From NCBI GenBank assembly GCA_018238625.1, contig JABCSY010000016.1:1-52924 (forward strand): 52,924 bases of DNA, read 5' to 3'. The position numbers were made by a program, and so were the translations under genes. The DNA comes from Promethearchaeota archaeon. Its GTDB lineage: Archaea; Asgardarchaeota; Lokiarchaeia; Sigyniarchaeales; SOKP01. This document shows positions 31,198 through 40,550 of this stretch, one piece after another. Numbering within the stretch: position 1 is the first letter of the stretch; each line of letters begins with the position of its first letter. The notes beneath the pieces were generated by a model. That model did no database searches. It was not told the origin of the DNA and saw nothing but the letters and a program-made list of their open reading frames with translations.

Positions 31198-33609
31198 TTA
31201 TTTCTTCGGTTTTTTCTTGAATTTTAAATAAACTGCGGCGTCTAAAAGTACCCCAATCTTTTTTGCAATTTCTTTAGCTATTTCGTATCTCTCTCCATCA
31301 AGCATTTTATCAATTTCAACAGAATTTGGAGCATGACCCAATCTTTTAGATAAAAATCTATCTATAATAGCAGAGACATCAGATTTAATTCTGTCATAAT
31401 TAGATAAATCCATATTTACCATGTGAAATTTAATTTTTTCTACAGCAAAATGAAAAAATTCACAAAATCTATTAAAGCAGCCACCTTCTAATCTGCTATG
31501 TATTATAATTTGTTCAATTGCGATTTTATTATCCTTTTTTTGCCAATAAAATTGATTGGGGTTCAAACCAGGACGATTTATACCCATTAAAGTAGACGTT
31601 ATTTTCCGTTCAATCCAATTAAGAGTGTTTTCTTCTTGTATTTTACGAATTTCTATTTTTTTTTCTTTCTCTATTTTTTTTTCAGCTTCTGTGGCAATAT
31701 CAACTTTTTCTTTCTCCCCTTCTTTAAAGCTCTCAAATCTTTTGATTAAGTCATAGGCGATACAATATGAAATGGGGGATATTAAATCGGCCTCTAATTT
31801 TAAAGGTAAAATTTCTTTGTAGATATAGCTATCTTCATTTTTCAATTCAAAAATGCTTTCCTTTAATGATGTGTTAGTTAAACGCGACAATATAAAACCA
31901 TTTACAAGAAAAACTTGATTATTAGCGTTAAAAACAACAACCAATTCGTTTTGCCTTTTTATCAAACGCTCGATGCTTAATTCTTCTAATTTTATTTGAA
32001 CCCAATCTTCAATATCTATAGTTTTTCCTGTTTGTTTTAACGCTGAAGTAAATAACGCTTTATCGTTTGAAACTAGGCCATATAATTCAATGATCCGACT
32101 TAGTTGTCTTAAAAATTTAGATAAAAGAAAGTAAAATAGATCTTTCACTAAATTATTCAAAATCTTATCAAAATCATTAAGAAGAATTATTTGGGAATAA
32201 TTGCTCAAACCTAAATCTTGGAAAAAGATTTTGTCGATAATTTGCTTTTTTCTTACGAATTCTCTTAAGTCATTAATTGAGAAATTCAACTTCTCTTCTA
32301 GAATCTTCCATAACTCTTCAAGTTCAACATCGTTTCTATAAAGAATTTTTATCAGGCTAAATTCTGTAAAATTCCCAAATTTTGTAATTATGTTTTCAAG
32401 AAAGGGAAATTTAAGATTGCACAATGTTTTTTTTGCTAAATTAATTAAATTTTTCTTTTTATCGTTTAAAGCAATTAAATCTTGTTCTTTAATGTTATAT
32501 CTAATCATATTTTTCTTTACATTTTCAACTAACTCATAATCGACATTAATTAAATGTAAAGTGTCCTTAATTCCCCTTTTGTTAATTAAAAAAATAATAT
32601 CTTCAAAACTAGATTCATATAAACTTTGAAGAAAATAAATAAAATCGTTTGGATTTGTCTTAAATTGCTTTATTAATTCAAATTTTAATTCTGATAGGAT
32701 TTTCTCCTCAAATTGTTCATAATTTATATTTTCTTTGAAGGCACCCTCAATAGATCCTATTATTCTCTTTTTTAAATTATTTCCTTCTAAATAATTTCTT
32801 AATCCTGGAACTGAAATTGGAAACTTATTAAATTCATGCTCTAAGATTTTTTTTTTTATCATTCTTATAGGCATTGTCTGAACTTGTAACTCCTTGTATG
32901 ATTTGAACTGAAATTGCTTTTGCATTTTTTCGATTAAGCGATTCAACGTGGATACTTCAATGTATTTATCCTCTTTATCCTCACTTTCTAATTTTTTTTC
33001 CATTTCAATCGATGTTGCTTTAAGTCCCGCGCTTTCCGCTAAGATTTCTCTTTTTGTAATATCATTAAGCCCAATTAAATCTCCAATAAAATCATAAAAA
33101 TAAAATGATGGGAATTTAGAGATAATATTTAACAATTCGCGTTCAATTTGGGTTTCAATATCGTTTATTTTTTTTTCTCTCTGAGTTTGTTGAAGATTAC
33201 CCGTTCTTTCTTCAATTAATAGCGTCAAAAACAAATTCTCTAAATCTATTATATTGTTAAATATGCTTCCTTCCAATTCAAATGATGTTTTTAAAAAAGA
33301 ATCAACTTCCTCTATCAAAATTTTTTTCTCTTTTAATTCTAGCTCTTTAGTTGAATCGAAAGTAAATTTATTTGACTCCAACGATTCTTGCACTTTAATA
33401 CCCATATAATGGTACAAATGTACTGCCGCCGTAGCAACAAGCAGTGAGCGTAATGTAGGATTTGTGTGAATCAATGCAAAAATTATCTTTTTATCGGCAT
33501 CTCGCTTCAAGTGCGAAATTATCAGGTCAATCGTCTGAAAGAATCTATAGGTGCTTTCTACAGCAGTTGTTTTTCGTTTTACTCCACTTATCATAAATCT
33601 TTTATCCAC
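31198..33609 (-). CDS. Large orphan helical protein, 803 residues
   Basis: No family recognised. Mostly long charged helices with coiled-coil stretches (about 115-180 and 610-650, Lys/Glu-rich) and hydrophobic helical packing between. One early segment LLVATAAVHLYHYMGIKV could be a buried helix. The C-terminus (RFLSKRLGHAPNSVEIDKML to the end) is basic. Its start overlaps the end of the 768-residue gene by 19 nt, so the two are translated from one message and probably act together. No Walker, nuclease or transferase motif was found. Confidence 0.65.
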   Translation of the reverse strand: MDKRFMISGVKRKTTAVESTYRFFQTIDLIISHLKRDADKKIIFALIHTNPTLRSLLVATAAVHLYHYMGIKVQESLESNKFTFDSTKELELKEKKILIEEVDSFLKTSFELEGSIFNNIIDLENLFLTLLIEERTGNLQQTQREKKINDIETQIERELLNIISKFPSFYFYDFIGDLIGLNDITKREILAESAGLKATSIEMEKKLESEDKEDKYIEVSTLNRLIEKMQKQFQFKSYKELQVQTMPIRMIKKKILEHEFNKFPISVPGLRNYLEGNNLKKRIIGSIEGAFKENINYEQFEEKILSELKFELIKQFKTNPNDFIYFLQSLYESSFEDIIFLINKRGIKDTLHLINVDYELVENVKKNMIRYNIKEQDLIALNDKKKNLINLAKKTLCNLKFPFLENIITKFGNFTEFSLIKILYRNDVELEELWKILEEKLNFSINDLREFVRKKQIIDKIFFQDLGLSNYSQIILLNDFDKILNNLVKDLFYFLLSKFLRQLSRIIELYGLVSNDKALFTSALKQTGKTIDIEDWVQIKLEELSIERLIKRQNELVVVFNANNQVFLVNGFILSRLTNTSLKESIFELKNEDSYIYKEILPLKLEADLISPISYCIAYDLIKRFESFKEGEKEKVDIATEAEKKIEKEKKIEIRKIQEENTLNWIERKITSTLMGINRPGLNPNQFYWQKKDNKIAIEQIIIHSRLEGGCFNRFCEFFHFAVEKIKFHMVNMDLSNYDRIKSDVSAIIDRFLSKRLGHAPNSVEIDKMLDGERYEIAKEIAKKIGVLLDAAVYLKFKKKPKK

Positions 33610-35897
33610 TCTCTATATACTTCCTTAAAATTATCTGCGATATCATATTTGGCTTTTTTATGCCAATATTTAAAATTAAAAGTGTGATATAAATCAGCAT
33701 TAAACAATTCTTTTTCTTCATTTGTTAATTCATGCTTTAAAATCAAGGATACAGGCCTAGGTATTAACTTCGAGAAGTACTTCAGTTTTCTCTCTTTTAT
33801 GTAATTATAGAACGTTTCTGCCCCATTTATACTGAAATATTTAACGGGAATTATATTTTCTCGATTAATGTTTAATAAATTAATTTCCTTTTCAATACTA
33901 TTTTGAATGTATTTTGGAAATTCTGTCTTTATATCAATGCAAAATTCATAATGCTTATAAAAATCTATTAGATGATCTTTCTCCCTTACATCTGAGACGG
34001 TTAGGATATATTTATCTAACAACTTGAGGAAACTTTCTGGTTCTTGCTCTTTTGATTCCCTTTCTTCAAGATATCTTACGAAATCAAATACGGTCTCATC
34101 TAAAGACCAATTTCTTTTTTCTTCTATTTTGAAGAATTTCTTAGCATAATCCTTTATCCATTCTAATACATAAGTTTTCCAGGCTAAATCAATCCCACCA
34201 ACTCTCTTTTCTAAGAATCGATGAAATCTATTCGTAAAAGTTACTGGGTCTGTTATTTCAACATCTGGCTCTTCTTTTAAAAACCGATTTATCGTAGTAT
34301 ATCTCAGAATATAATTCAATAAATATTTTAATTCGTTAGAATATCTTTCAAATTTAATTATATGTGATTTTATTACGTTCGAGTCTTTTTCCATTTGAAT
34401 TTCTGCAAAAGCAATTAAATCACTAATATTTAACTTAATCCCTTCAAAGAACGGTTTAATATTCCTATTTACTATTTTTTTAAATTCTTTTGTTAAAGAA
34501 TCTTCATTGAATTTAACTAATTTTGACAATACACTTGGGCTTATTTCTATTTGACTTATTAAATATTGCTCAAACTTAGTCAATATGTTTTGGCCTAAAG
34601 TTTTCGAAGGTTTTTGTTCTTTATCGAATTTTTCGTTTAAATTACCAATAAAATAACAAGTCAAGGTTTTTAGTCTGCGTCTCGAAAGATATTGAGGAAA
34701 CGACTCTATTATTAGCTTAAAACTATTCTTAATAACTTCAGCAAAATAATTGATTACAGAGCTTAATTCTATAGCTCTAAATTTTTCTCCACTACTAATT
34801 GATAGCTTTATAGATTCAGTAGCAAATTGACAAAGTTCTTTAAAAATAGTAAGGTTGTTTCCAGCAATACCAATAATGTATTTGTTATATTTATCCAAAA
34901 GTTCGAGCAAATCTCCAGTCTCCCCCGTAGTTAGAAATTTTTTAGAGTATTTTAAAAAATTGTCAGCAATTTGCTCTAATTCTTTTATTATACTTTCAAT
35001 ATTAGAAATTACCCAATCTCCAGAATGTAATTCTTTAACATTCTCAAGTTTTTCTTTGATTTTTACGATAAGAAAAGAGATTAACTTATCTTGTATTTCA
35101 TCTATCGTCCCCGTATTTGCTAATTTAAGGAGATTCGTCCCTAAGTTTAAGGTTTTTTCTATTATAAAATTAGCACTAGGCTCAGATATTGTGTATTTAA
35201 GATGATCAATTGTCGCTTTACCCGTATATGGAGATTTATGGCGCTCATATTTATGATTTGAAAATAAGATTTCAATAGGTCTTTTATTCCATAGAAATTT
35301 GGTGTCAGATTTTATCGCTGCATAAGTAATTAACATCTCTTTCTCGGTTGGAAGAGAAACATTTAAACCAATTAATTTTTTATTCCATTTATCTTCAATT
35401 AAATCTCCATAGAGTTTTTTGCTAAAACGCATCGCAAATTTTTTAAGAACTTGATTTTTATCATTAGTTCCCAATTCAGGACGATTCGTAAACTCTTCCA
35501 CTTCAAAAAACAGTCTACTAATGTGATTAACAGATTTCCTCGATTTATGAGGATTTAAATAGCCTGTTTCCGGTTTCAAAGCAAGAAGTAAACTTTCACA
35601 GTCTTTAAACTTACCCGGGATTAACAACATAGATTTTGGATAAATATTAACCATCGCATCTTTTTCGTCAAAATTATACAACTCAAATTCAATACTAAAA
35701 ACTTCTGAACCTGAATAATCTCTTAGAATAGAGTTATACATCCGCAAGAACTTAATTACTTCTTGCGTTAGTTCGTTAACTTTTTCTTTAGTTAACTTAC
35801 CCGGCCCAATTACATCACCAACTATTAAATCTGTTGGACTAGAGTAACCAAAAATTAAAGAAAATTGATAATTTATTGATTCTCTTGTAGTTATCAT
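33591..35897 (-). CDS. Large orphan protein, 768 residues
   Basis: No family recognised. Residues 1-200 are beta-containing (SIEFELYNFDEKDAMVNIYP, NPHKSRKSVNHISRLFFEVEEF), the rest is mainly helical with Lys/Glu-rich segments. No signal peptide or membrane span. It is the first gene of the pair, starting at an ATG downstream of an AT-rich promoter region, and its stop lies inside the next gene. Size and architecture suggest a scaffold or a subunit of a large complex; this is inference. Confidence 0.65.
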   Translation of the reverse strand: MITTRESINYQFSLIFGYSSPTDLIVGDVIGPGKLTKEKVNELTQEVIKFLRMYNSILRDYSGSEVFSIEFELYNFDEKDAMVNIYPKSMLLIPGKFKDCESLLLALKPETGYLNPHKSRKSVNHISRLFFEVEEFTNRPELGTNDKNQVLKKFAMRFSKKLYGDLIEDKWNKKLIGLNVSLPTEKEMLITYAAIKSDTKFLWNKRPIEILFSNHKYERHKSPYTGKATIDHLKYTISEPSANFIIEKTLNLGTNLLKLANTGTIDEIQDKLISFLIVKIKEKLENVKELHSGDWVISNIESIIKELEQIADNFLKYSKKFLTTGETGDLLELLDKYNKYIIGIAGNNLTIFKELCQFATESIKLSISSGEKFRAIELSSVINYFAEVIKNSFKLIIESFPQYLSRRRLKTLTCYFIGNLNEKFDKEQKPSKTLGQNILTKFEQYLISQIEISPSVLSKLVKFNEDSLTKEFKKIVNRNIKPFFEGIKLNISDLIAFAEIQMEKDSNVIKSHIIKFERYSNELKYLLNYILRYTTINRFLKEEPDVEITDPVTFTNRFHRFLEKRVGGIDLAWKTYVLEWIKDYAKKFFKIEEKRNWSLDETVFDFVRYLEERESKEQEPESFLKLLDKYILTVSDVREKDHLIDFYKHYEFCIDIKTEFPKYIQNSIEKEINLLNINRENIIPVKYFSINGAETFYNYIKERKLKYFSKLIPRPVSLILKHELTNEEKELFNADLYHTFNFKYWHKKAKYDIADNFKEVYREWIKDL

Positions 35898-36033
35898 AAT
35901 TTCGTTGTTTTTTCAAATTTATTTTTATATAGAATAATAATGATCTATTTTAACTTTTAGCAATAGAAATTATTTTTTTAGAGGATTTTGTTTTCTTCAG
36001 ATAAAAGATTTAAATAGTAACTCTATTAAAAGT

Positions 36034-36039
36034 AGGAGG
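36034..36039 (+). promoter_or_regulatory. Orphan Shine-Dalgarno-like AGGAGG
   Basis: AGGAGG stands 24 nt after a TATA-like TTTAAATA (36010-36017) but is followed only by A-rich sequence with no ATG, GTG or TTG start. It lies 100 nt before the damaged Roadblock start. It may mark a lost gene start or be chance. Confidence 0.25.
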
Positions 36040-36145
36040 AACAAAAAATAAAAAAATAAAAAGTATCAACATTATATTAATAATAATTAGAATATTGAAA
36101 AATCTTTAAATTCAAATAATAAAAAATTACCCCCGAATGTGATGT

Positions 36146-36553
36146 ATTATCGAATTTGGAAGCGATTTAGGAATAGGACCTGAAGAAATTGAAAAAATTA
36201 GCCCTCAAATTACATTTATTACTTCAAACGCAGACATAGAAGCGATTGCTCTCGTAAGCGTAGAGGGGTACCAGATCGCATTTTCAGCGCTTCCGCAATA
36301 TAAAGTTGACGGGGATCAATTCTGTGGGCTAGCGAGCGCATTGCTGATGACCGGAAGCTCAACAATCAAAACATTATTTCAAGAAGAGCTAAGTGAAATA
36401 ATTGTGAGGGCAGAAAACGGCTACATTATCGTCAGTAATGCCGGACGCCTAGTAATTGTATGTGCGGGAACTCTTATTGACACTCTAATGAAGACCGTTA
36501 AGGTAATGAGGGTAGCAGCTAAAAATTTAGCAAATATTTTTGAAGGGAAATAA
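36146..36553 (+). CDS. Roadblock/LC7-domain protein with disrupted or non-standard start
   Basis: Reading upstream from the clear C-terminal part gives an open frame of about 135 codons: NADIEAIALVSVEGYQIAFS, then a helix with CGLASALLMTG, ENGYIIVSNAG and a final MKTVKVMRVAAKNLA helix, the complete Roadblock/LC7 fold. Such proteins act as GTPase regulators or scaffolds and are abundant in Asgard archaea. The frame has no usual start: the only in-frame ATG (36137) is followed at once by TGA. One extra T after the ATG at 36142 would restore MIIEFGSDLG. The TATA-like CTTTAAAT (36104-36111) sits at the right distance. Base use is more GC-rich than its neighbours. A short TTG-started version from 36341 would lack half of the domain. 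Confidence 0.65.
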   Translation: MIEFGSDLGIGPEEIEKISPQITFITSNADIEAIALVSVEGYQIAFSALPQYKVDGDQFCGLASALLMTGSSTIKTLFQEELSEIIVRAENGYIIVSNAGRLVIVCAGTLIDTLMKTVKVMRVAAKNLANIFEGK

Positions 36554-36674
36554 CAAACACATTTCTAACGCAGAGGATTAACTTTATAAGTTTCTGATAA
36601 TAATATCACTATACAAAAGCATGGTTTATATCTATGATTACTGAATATATTCTTTTTTGTTGGCAGTGGTCTTG

Positions 36675-36695
36675 GCGTTCATGAAAACGCTTTTT
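36675..36695 (+). terminator. Short hairpin with T-run after Roadblock gene
   Basis: GCGTT (36675-36679) pairs with AACGC (36686-36690) around a 6-nt loop, followed directly by TTTTT. About 120 nt after the Roadblock stop; plausible terminator though the stem is only 5 bp. Confidence 0.35.
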
Positions 36696-36697
36696 CA

Positions 36698-36769
36698 ATG
36701 GTTAAACCATACTTCGTGCTCTTTTTATTTCTAAACATCGAATTTTAAATTTTAATTGCATTTGCAATT
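36698..36769. promoter_or_regulatory. Two palindromes in the trpB2 promoter region
   Basis: ATGGTTAAACCAT (36698-36710) and AATTGCATTTGCAATT (36754-36769) are perfect inverted repeats. The second begins 10-15 nt after the TATA-like ATTTTAAATT (36742-36751), so it would cover the transcription start, as operators of archaeal repressors often do. They lie 85-150 nt upstream of the trpB2 start. Confidence 0.45.
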
Positions 36770-36853
36770 GGGCATTATTATAATTGAGCTCCAATCTTAA
36801 AATGAGACATCATATAAAATAGATGATGAAATAATATTAAAAAGGAATTTGAA

Positions 36854-38254
36854 ATGATAGATTTTAATAAAACAAGAATTTTACTCGAACCAAACGAAAT
36901 ACCAAAGGAATGGGTTAATATTTTACCCGATTTACCTGTCCCTATGACGCCCTTAATAAATCCAATGGATGGAAAACCTGCACCTCCAGAACTTGCTTTT
37001 GCAATATTTCCAAAAGAGTGTGTACTTCAAGAAATTTCTCAAGATCCATTAATCCCCATCCCGAAAGAATTAAGGGAGATTTTTGCAAAATCATACCGCC
37101 CCACCCCTCTTCATAGAGCTTATGGATTAGAAAAAGAACTTGGAATAGTAGGCGATGACATAAAAGTTTTTTTTAAAAACGAATCAGTCTCTCCAACAGG
37201 TTCACACAAACCAAATACAGCTTTAGTTCAAGCCTATTATTCTAAAAGAGATGGGGTGAGTGAGTTGATCACTGAAACTGGAGCGGGCCAATGGGGTTCA
37301 GCTTTGTCCTACGGGTGCAATTTATTCGATATAAATTGCACGGTTTACATGGTACGAGCCAGTTTTTTGCAAAAACCCGGAAGAAATATATTAATGAGGG
37401 CTTTTAATGCACAAGTTCATGCAAGCCCCTCCAACCTTACGGATTCTGGAAAATATTACTATGAAAAAGATCCAGATCACCCCGGAAGTCTAGGAATAGC
37501 TATATCTGAAGCAGTAGAACATAGTATGAGGAGTGATAAAGCAAGATATTCATTGGGTAGCGTTGTAAATTTTGTCCTATTACATCAAACGATAATAGGA
37601 CAAGAGGTGAAAGCTCAACTTAAAAAAATTGATATTCAACCTGATATATTAATAGGATGTATGGGTGGGGGATCTAATCTAGGAGGATTAATAATACCTT
37701 TCGTTAGAGACAAACTGCAAGGCATAAACCCTGATATAGAGATCATTGGAGTAGAACCAAAAGCTTGTCCAAGCGTTAATAAAGGAGAGTACAGATGGGA
37801 TTACGGAGATTCAGCGAAAAAAGCTCCAATTTTAAAAATGTACACGCTTGGACACAATTTCATTCCTAGCCCAATTCACTCAGGTGGTTTACGTTACCAT
37901 GGAATGGCACCGATAATTTCAATTTTATCAAGCAAAAAGATTATCTCGTCTGTTATGCACCATCAAACTGAAGTTATTGCGTCAGGATTAATGTTTGCTA
38001 AAACAGAGGGCATATTACCCGCACCTGAAGCTGCTCACGCTATAAAAGAAACAGTAGATCAAGCCTTATTAGCTAAAGAGAACAACGAAAAAAAGAATAT
38101 TGTGTTCTGTCTAAGTGGTCATGGGTTTTTTGACTTGTTAGCATACAAAGAATATATGATTGGCAATTTAGTAGATTACGAGCTACCGTACAGAGAAATT
38201 CAAAAAGCTTTAAACGCACCTGATATGCCCGATGTTGACGAAACCCGTTTTTAA
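36854..38254 (+). CDS. trpB: Tryptophan synthase beta-like enzyme (TrpB2 type)
   Basis: 466 residues, the longer TrpB2 form. The PLP lysine is K119 in PTGSHKPNTA; the phosphate-binding loop is GCMGGGSNLGG; ETGAGQWGSALS is also diagnostic. TrpB2 makes tryptophan from indole and serine, or works without TrpA contacts. No trpA or other trp genes are adjacent, which fits a stand-alone salvage role. A ribosome site AAAGGAATTTG precedes the ATG. Confidence 0.95.
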   Translation: MIDFNKTRILLEPNEIPKEWVNILPDLPVPMTPLINPMDGKPAPPELAFAIFPKECVLQEISQDPLIPIPKELREIFAKSYRPTPLHRAYGLEKELGIVGDDIKVFFKNESVSPTGSHKPNTALVQAYYSKRDGVSELITETGAGQWGSALSYGCNLFDINCTVYMVRASFLQKPGRNILMRAFNAQVHASPSNLTDSGKYYYEKDPDHPGSLGIAISEAVEHSMRSDKARYSLGSVVNFVLLHQTIIGQEVKAQLKKIDIQPDILIGCMGGGSNLGGLIIPFVRDKLQGINPDIEIIGVEPKACPSVNKGEYRWDYGDSAKKAPILKMYTLGHNFIPSPIHSGGLRYHGMAPIISILSSKKIISSVMHHQTEVIASGLMFAKTEGILPAPEAAHAIKETVDQALLAKENNEKKNIVFCLSGHGFFDLLAYKEYMIGNLVDYELPYREIQKALNAPDMPDVDETRF

Positions 38255-38365
38255 GTCAAATCTTCAATTTTTTTATTATTTAATTGTTTATTAATTCACT
38301 TTTAATAAAGATTTTAATATTTCACATATAATATCTATAAGAAAACACAAGGAGATTGTCAATTT

Positions 38366-39457
38366 TTGAATATTTTATCGTTTATTATTACAAACACCTT
38401 ATACCTTTATGGGCTAATCTCATTATATATTGCCCTTTCAGCGAAGAAAAGAGGCGATAGAGGTGCGTTTATTAATAACTTGGTAAACTCTCTAATACTA
38501 ATAATTAGCATAACAATCAATTTAATTACAATCAACTTTTTACACATTTCAAATATTGATTTTATTGTTTTTCCATTTGATATTTTTATGACAATCTTTA
38601 TCATAGTTTTTCTTCCTCTTTTTTATTATTCGATTTATAGAGAAAAGCGGATTGTTAAAAGAGATTTAAAAGAGAAACCTTGGAAAGAAGACTACTCCTT
38701 ATTCTCGGATGTGCTTCCATTTAAATACGAACTCTATAGAAAATTAACCCATTTAGTTGTTTTAGGGATTGTTTTTTTTTACTTCACTTTAGGATTTCTA
38801 GTTCAAAACATATTTGTATATGTTTTAGAGTTTTTTCCTGATATCATTTCAGAGATCTTCTTTTCTATCTATAACATAGAGGCTAACAAAATGATTTTTA
38901 CTCAATATTTAGTAGTTTTTTTGGTTGGGATGTCTTTAATTGGTATGTTATCTGCCGATTTTATTAGAATTTTAAGGCCAGACATCTACCCTTTGAAGCC
39001 AGTTAATCGAATTTTGAGAAAAAAAGAGAGACACATGAGGTTGGGCCCACATATATCTATGGGAATTGGTTGTTTTTCAATAATAATTTTATATGGAATG
39101 TTTCAACCTGTAGGACCTTTGGTAATTTGCACTTCAATGACGATGTCAATTTTTGCTGATATGACTGCAAATTTAGTCGGAAAAAAATTTGGGCGCAAGA
39201 AAATTCGAAATACAAAAAAAACTTATGAGGGGTTATTTGCGGGTATGATCGTTGCCTTTGTCTCTGGAGTTATCACTTTATTGCTTTTAAGACAAATATA
39301 TATGTTAAAACCCGTAAGTTTAATTTTAATTCCCTTTATTGGAGCTATAATTATTGGACTTATAGATTTTTTGGATTTGGAGGTTGACGATAACTTGTCT
39401 TATAATTTTACTGTATCAACAATTTTATTTTTTATATCGATATTAATATTAATTTAA
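38366..39457 (+). CDS. SEC59/DGK1/VTE5-like CTP-dependent lipid kinase, membrane
   Basis: 363 residues, about eight or nine membrane spans, TTG start with AAGGAGATT upstream. The cytidylyltransferase-like kinase region carries FKYELYRKLTHL and, near the end, FADMTANLVGKKFGRKKIR then NTKKTYEGLFAG, phrases typical of dolichol/phytol/diacylglycerol kinases of the CTP-using family. It probably phosphorylates an isoprenoid alcohol or a lipid. pyrI follows after 59 nt. Confidence 0.75.
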   Translation: MNILSFIITNTLYLYGLISLYIALSAKKRGDRGAFINNLVNSLILIISITINLITINFLHISNIDFIVFPFDIFMTIFIIVFLPLFYYSIYREKRIVKRDLKEKPWKEDYSLFSDVLPFKYELYRKLTHLVVLGIVFFYFTLGFLVQNIFVYVLEFFPDIISEIFFSIYNIEANKMIFTQYLVVFLVGMSLIGMLSADFIRILRPDIYPLKPVNRILRKKERHMRLGPHISMGIGCFSIIILYGMFQPVGPLVICTSMTMSIFADMTANLVGKKFGRKKIRNTKKTYEGLFAGMIVAFVSGVITLLLLRQIYMLKPVSLILIPFIGAIIIGLIDFLDLEVDDNLSYNFTVSTILFFISILILI

Positions 39458-39516
39458 GAAATTGAAGTAATAATTAGTAAAATTTTTCAATTAAATAATT
39501 TTTAATAATTAAGAAA

Positions 39517-40020
39517 ATGTTGGAAGAAAAACTAAAAATAGCCAGATTAAAGAAGGGAACCGTTATTGACCATATTGACGCCGGATACGCGCTAACTATT
39601 ATGAGTTTAACGGGACTTGATGAATCTCCCAATCTTATTACAATTGGTGTTAATGTTTCGTCTAAGAAATACCAAAGAAAAGATATTATAAAAATTGAAG
39701 GGGTTTTTCTTAACAAAAAACAAATGCAACAAATTTCTATACTTTCTCCAAATGCGAACATCTCTTTAATTGAAGAATATAGGGTTATTGAAAAGAAAAA
39801 GGTAAACCTCCCTGTAGTAATTAAAAAATTAATTTTATGCCGAAATAAAACATGCATTTCTAATTCTAATGAACCAATTGAAACAGAATTCATGGTTCTA
39901 GAAGAAAAACCACTGAAAATTCAATGCATATATTGCAACAGGATATATAAATTGGACGAAATAGTCTTTAGTTCTAAGGGGAAGATTGAGAAGAAAATAA
40001 AACAAACAATACAATTATAG
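39517..40020 (+). CDS. pyrI: Aspartate carbamoyltransferase regulatory chain
   Basis: 167 residues. The allosteric domain starts LKIARLKKGTVIDHIDAGYAL, then KKYQRKDIIKIEG and LIEEYRVIEKKKVNLP; the zinc domain has LCRNKTCIS and CIYCNRIY supplying the four cysteines. It binds ATP/CTP and holds the PyrB catalytic trimers together. pyrB is not in the window, so the usual pyrBI pairing is broken here. Confidence 0.95.
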   Translation: MLEEKLKIARLKKGTVIDHIDAGYALTIMSLTGLDESPNLITIGVNVSSKKYQRKDIIKIEGVFLNKKQMQQISILSPNANISLIEEYRVIEKKKVNLPVVIKKLILCRNKTCISNSNEPIETEFMVLEEKPLKIQCIYCNRIYKLDEIVFSSKGKIEKKIKQTIQL

Positions 40021-40026
40021 TTTGAT

Positions 40027-40446
40027 TCAGAGAAAAGCTAAAAATGTATGTGTAATAACACTAACAATCATAAATAATAAGAAAAATATTCCTATACCCG
40101 GTTTTATAATATTCTTCCAGCTCCATTCCTCTTTATCGTATTCGTATTTATACACAACAAAACTAACGAAAAATGGCGTAATAAACCAAAAACATAACAT
40201 CCAAATTAACAACCACCAGCCAATCAAACCAAAAAACAATCTTCCGATTAAACCGCTTAAAGCGCCCGAAATCGCTCTTACCCAATATAATCTTGTCTCT
40301 TTTTCTAATCGAATATCAATCTTTTTGGTCGCTTTTTTATCCACTTGAAGATCTTGCTTTGGAAGCAGTTTTTTTTTCTCTTTTATAAGCCTTTGCCGCT
40401 CTTTTTTAATATTAACCCTTTTCGGCCGTTTTTCTTTTTTTCCCAT
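40027..40446 (-). CDS. Membrane protein with basic N-terminus
   Basis: 139 residues. Residues 1-50 are highly basic (Lys/Arg clusters), then membrane segments at about 60-78, 79-97 and 115-138. No family recognised. The long basic cytosolic arm could bind rRNA or ribosomes, but this is inference. Convergent with pyrI, 6 nt apart, and divergent from the Rqc2 gene. Confidence 0.5.
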   Translation of the reverse strand: MGKKEKRPKRVNIKKERQRLIKEKKKLLPKQDLQVDKKATKKIDIRLEKETRLYWVRAISGALSGLIGRLFFGLIGWWLLIWMLCFWFITPFFVSFVVYKYEYDKEEWSWKNIIKPGIGIFFLLFMIVSVITHTFLAFL

Positions 40447-40550
40447 AGTTAGTATTATTAATATTATTTTTTTTATTAAAATTTTGTAAAGTTCAATTTA
40501 TTTTTGATTTTTTAATAAAAGAAAAAAAAAGAGAATCATTATAGTATACA

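Noticed and set aside
36137..36142. TGA after ATG read as selenocysteine in the Roadblock gene
   Set aside because: Sec at position 2 has no family precedent, no SECIS-like hairpin was recognised downstream, and a one-base frameshift explains the frame more simply.
36341..36553. Short 70-residue ORF starting at TTG 36341
   Set aside because: The frame stays open far upstream and encodes the first half of the Roadblock fold, so this start would cut the domain in two.
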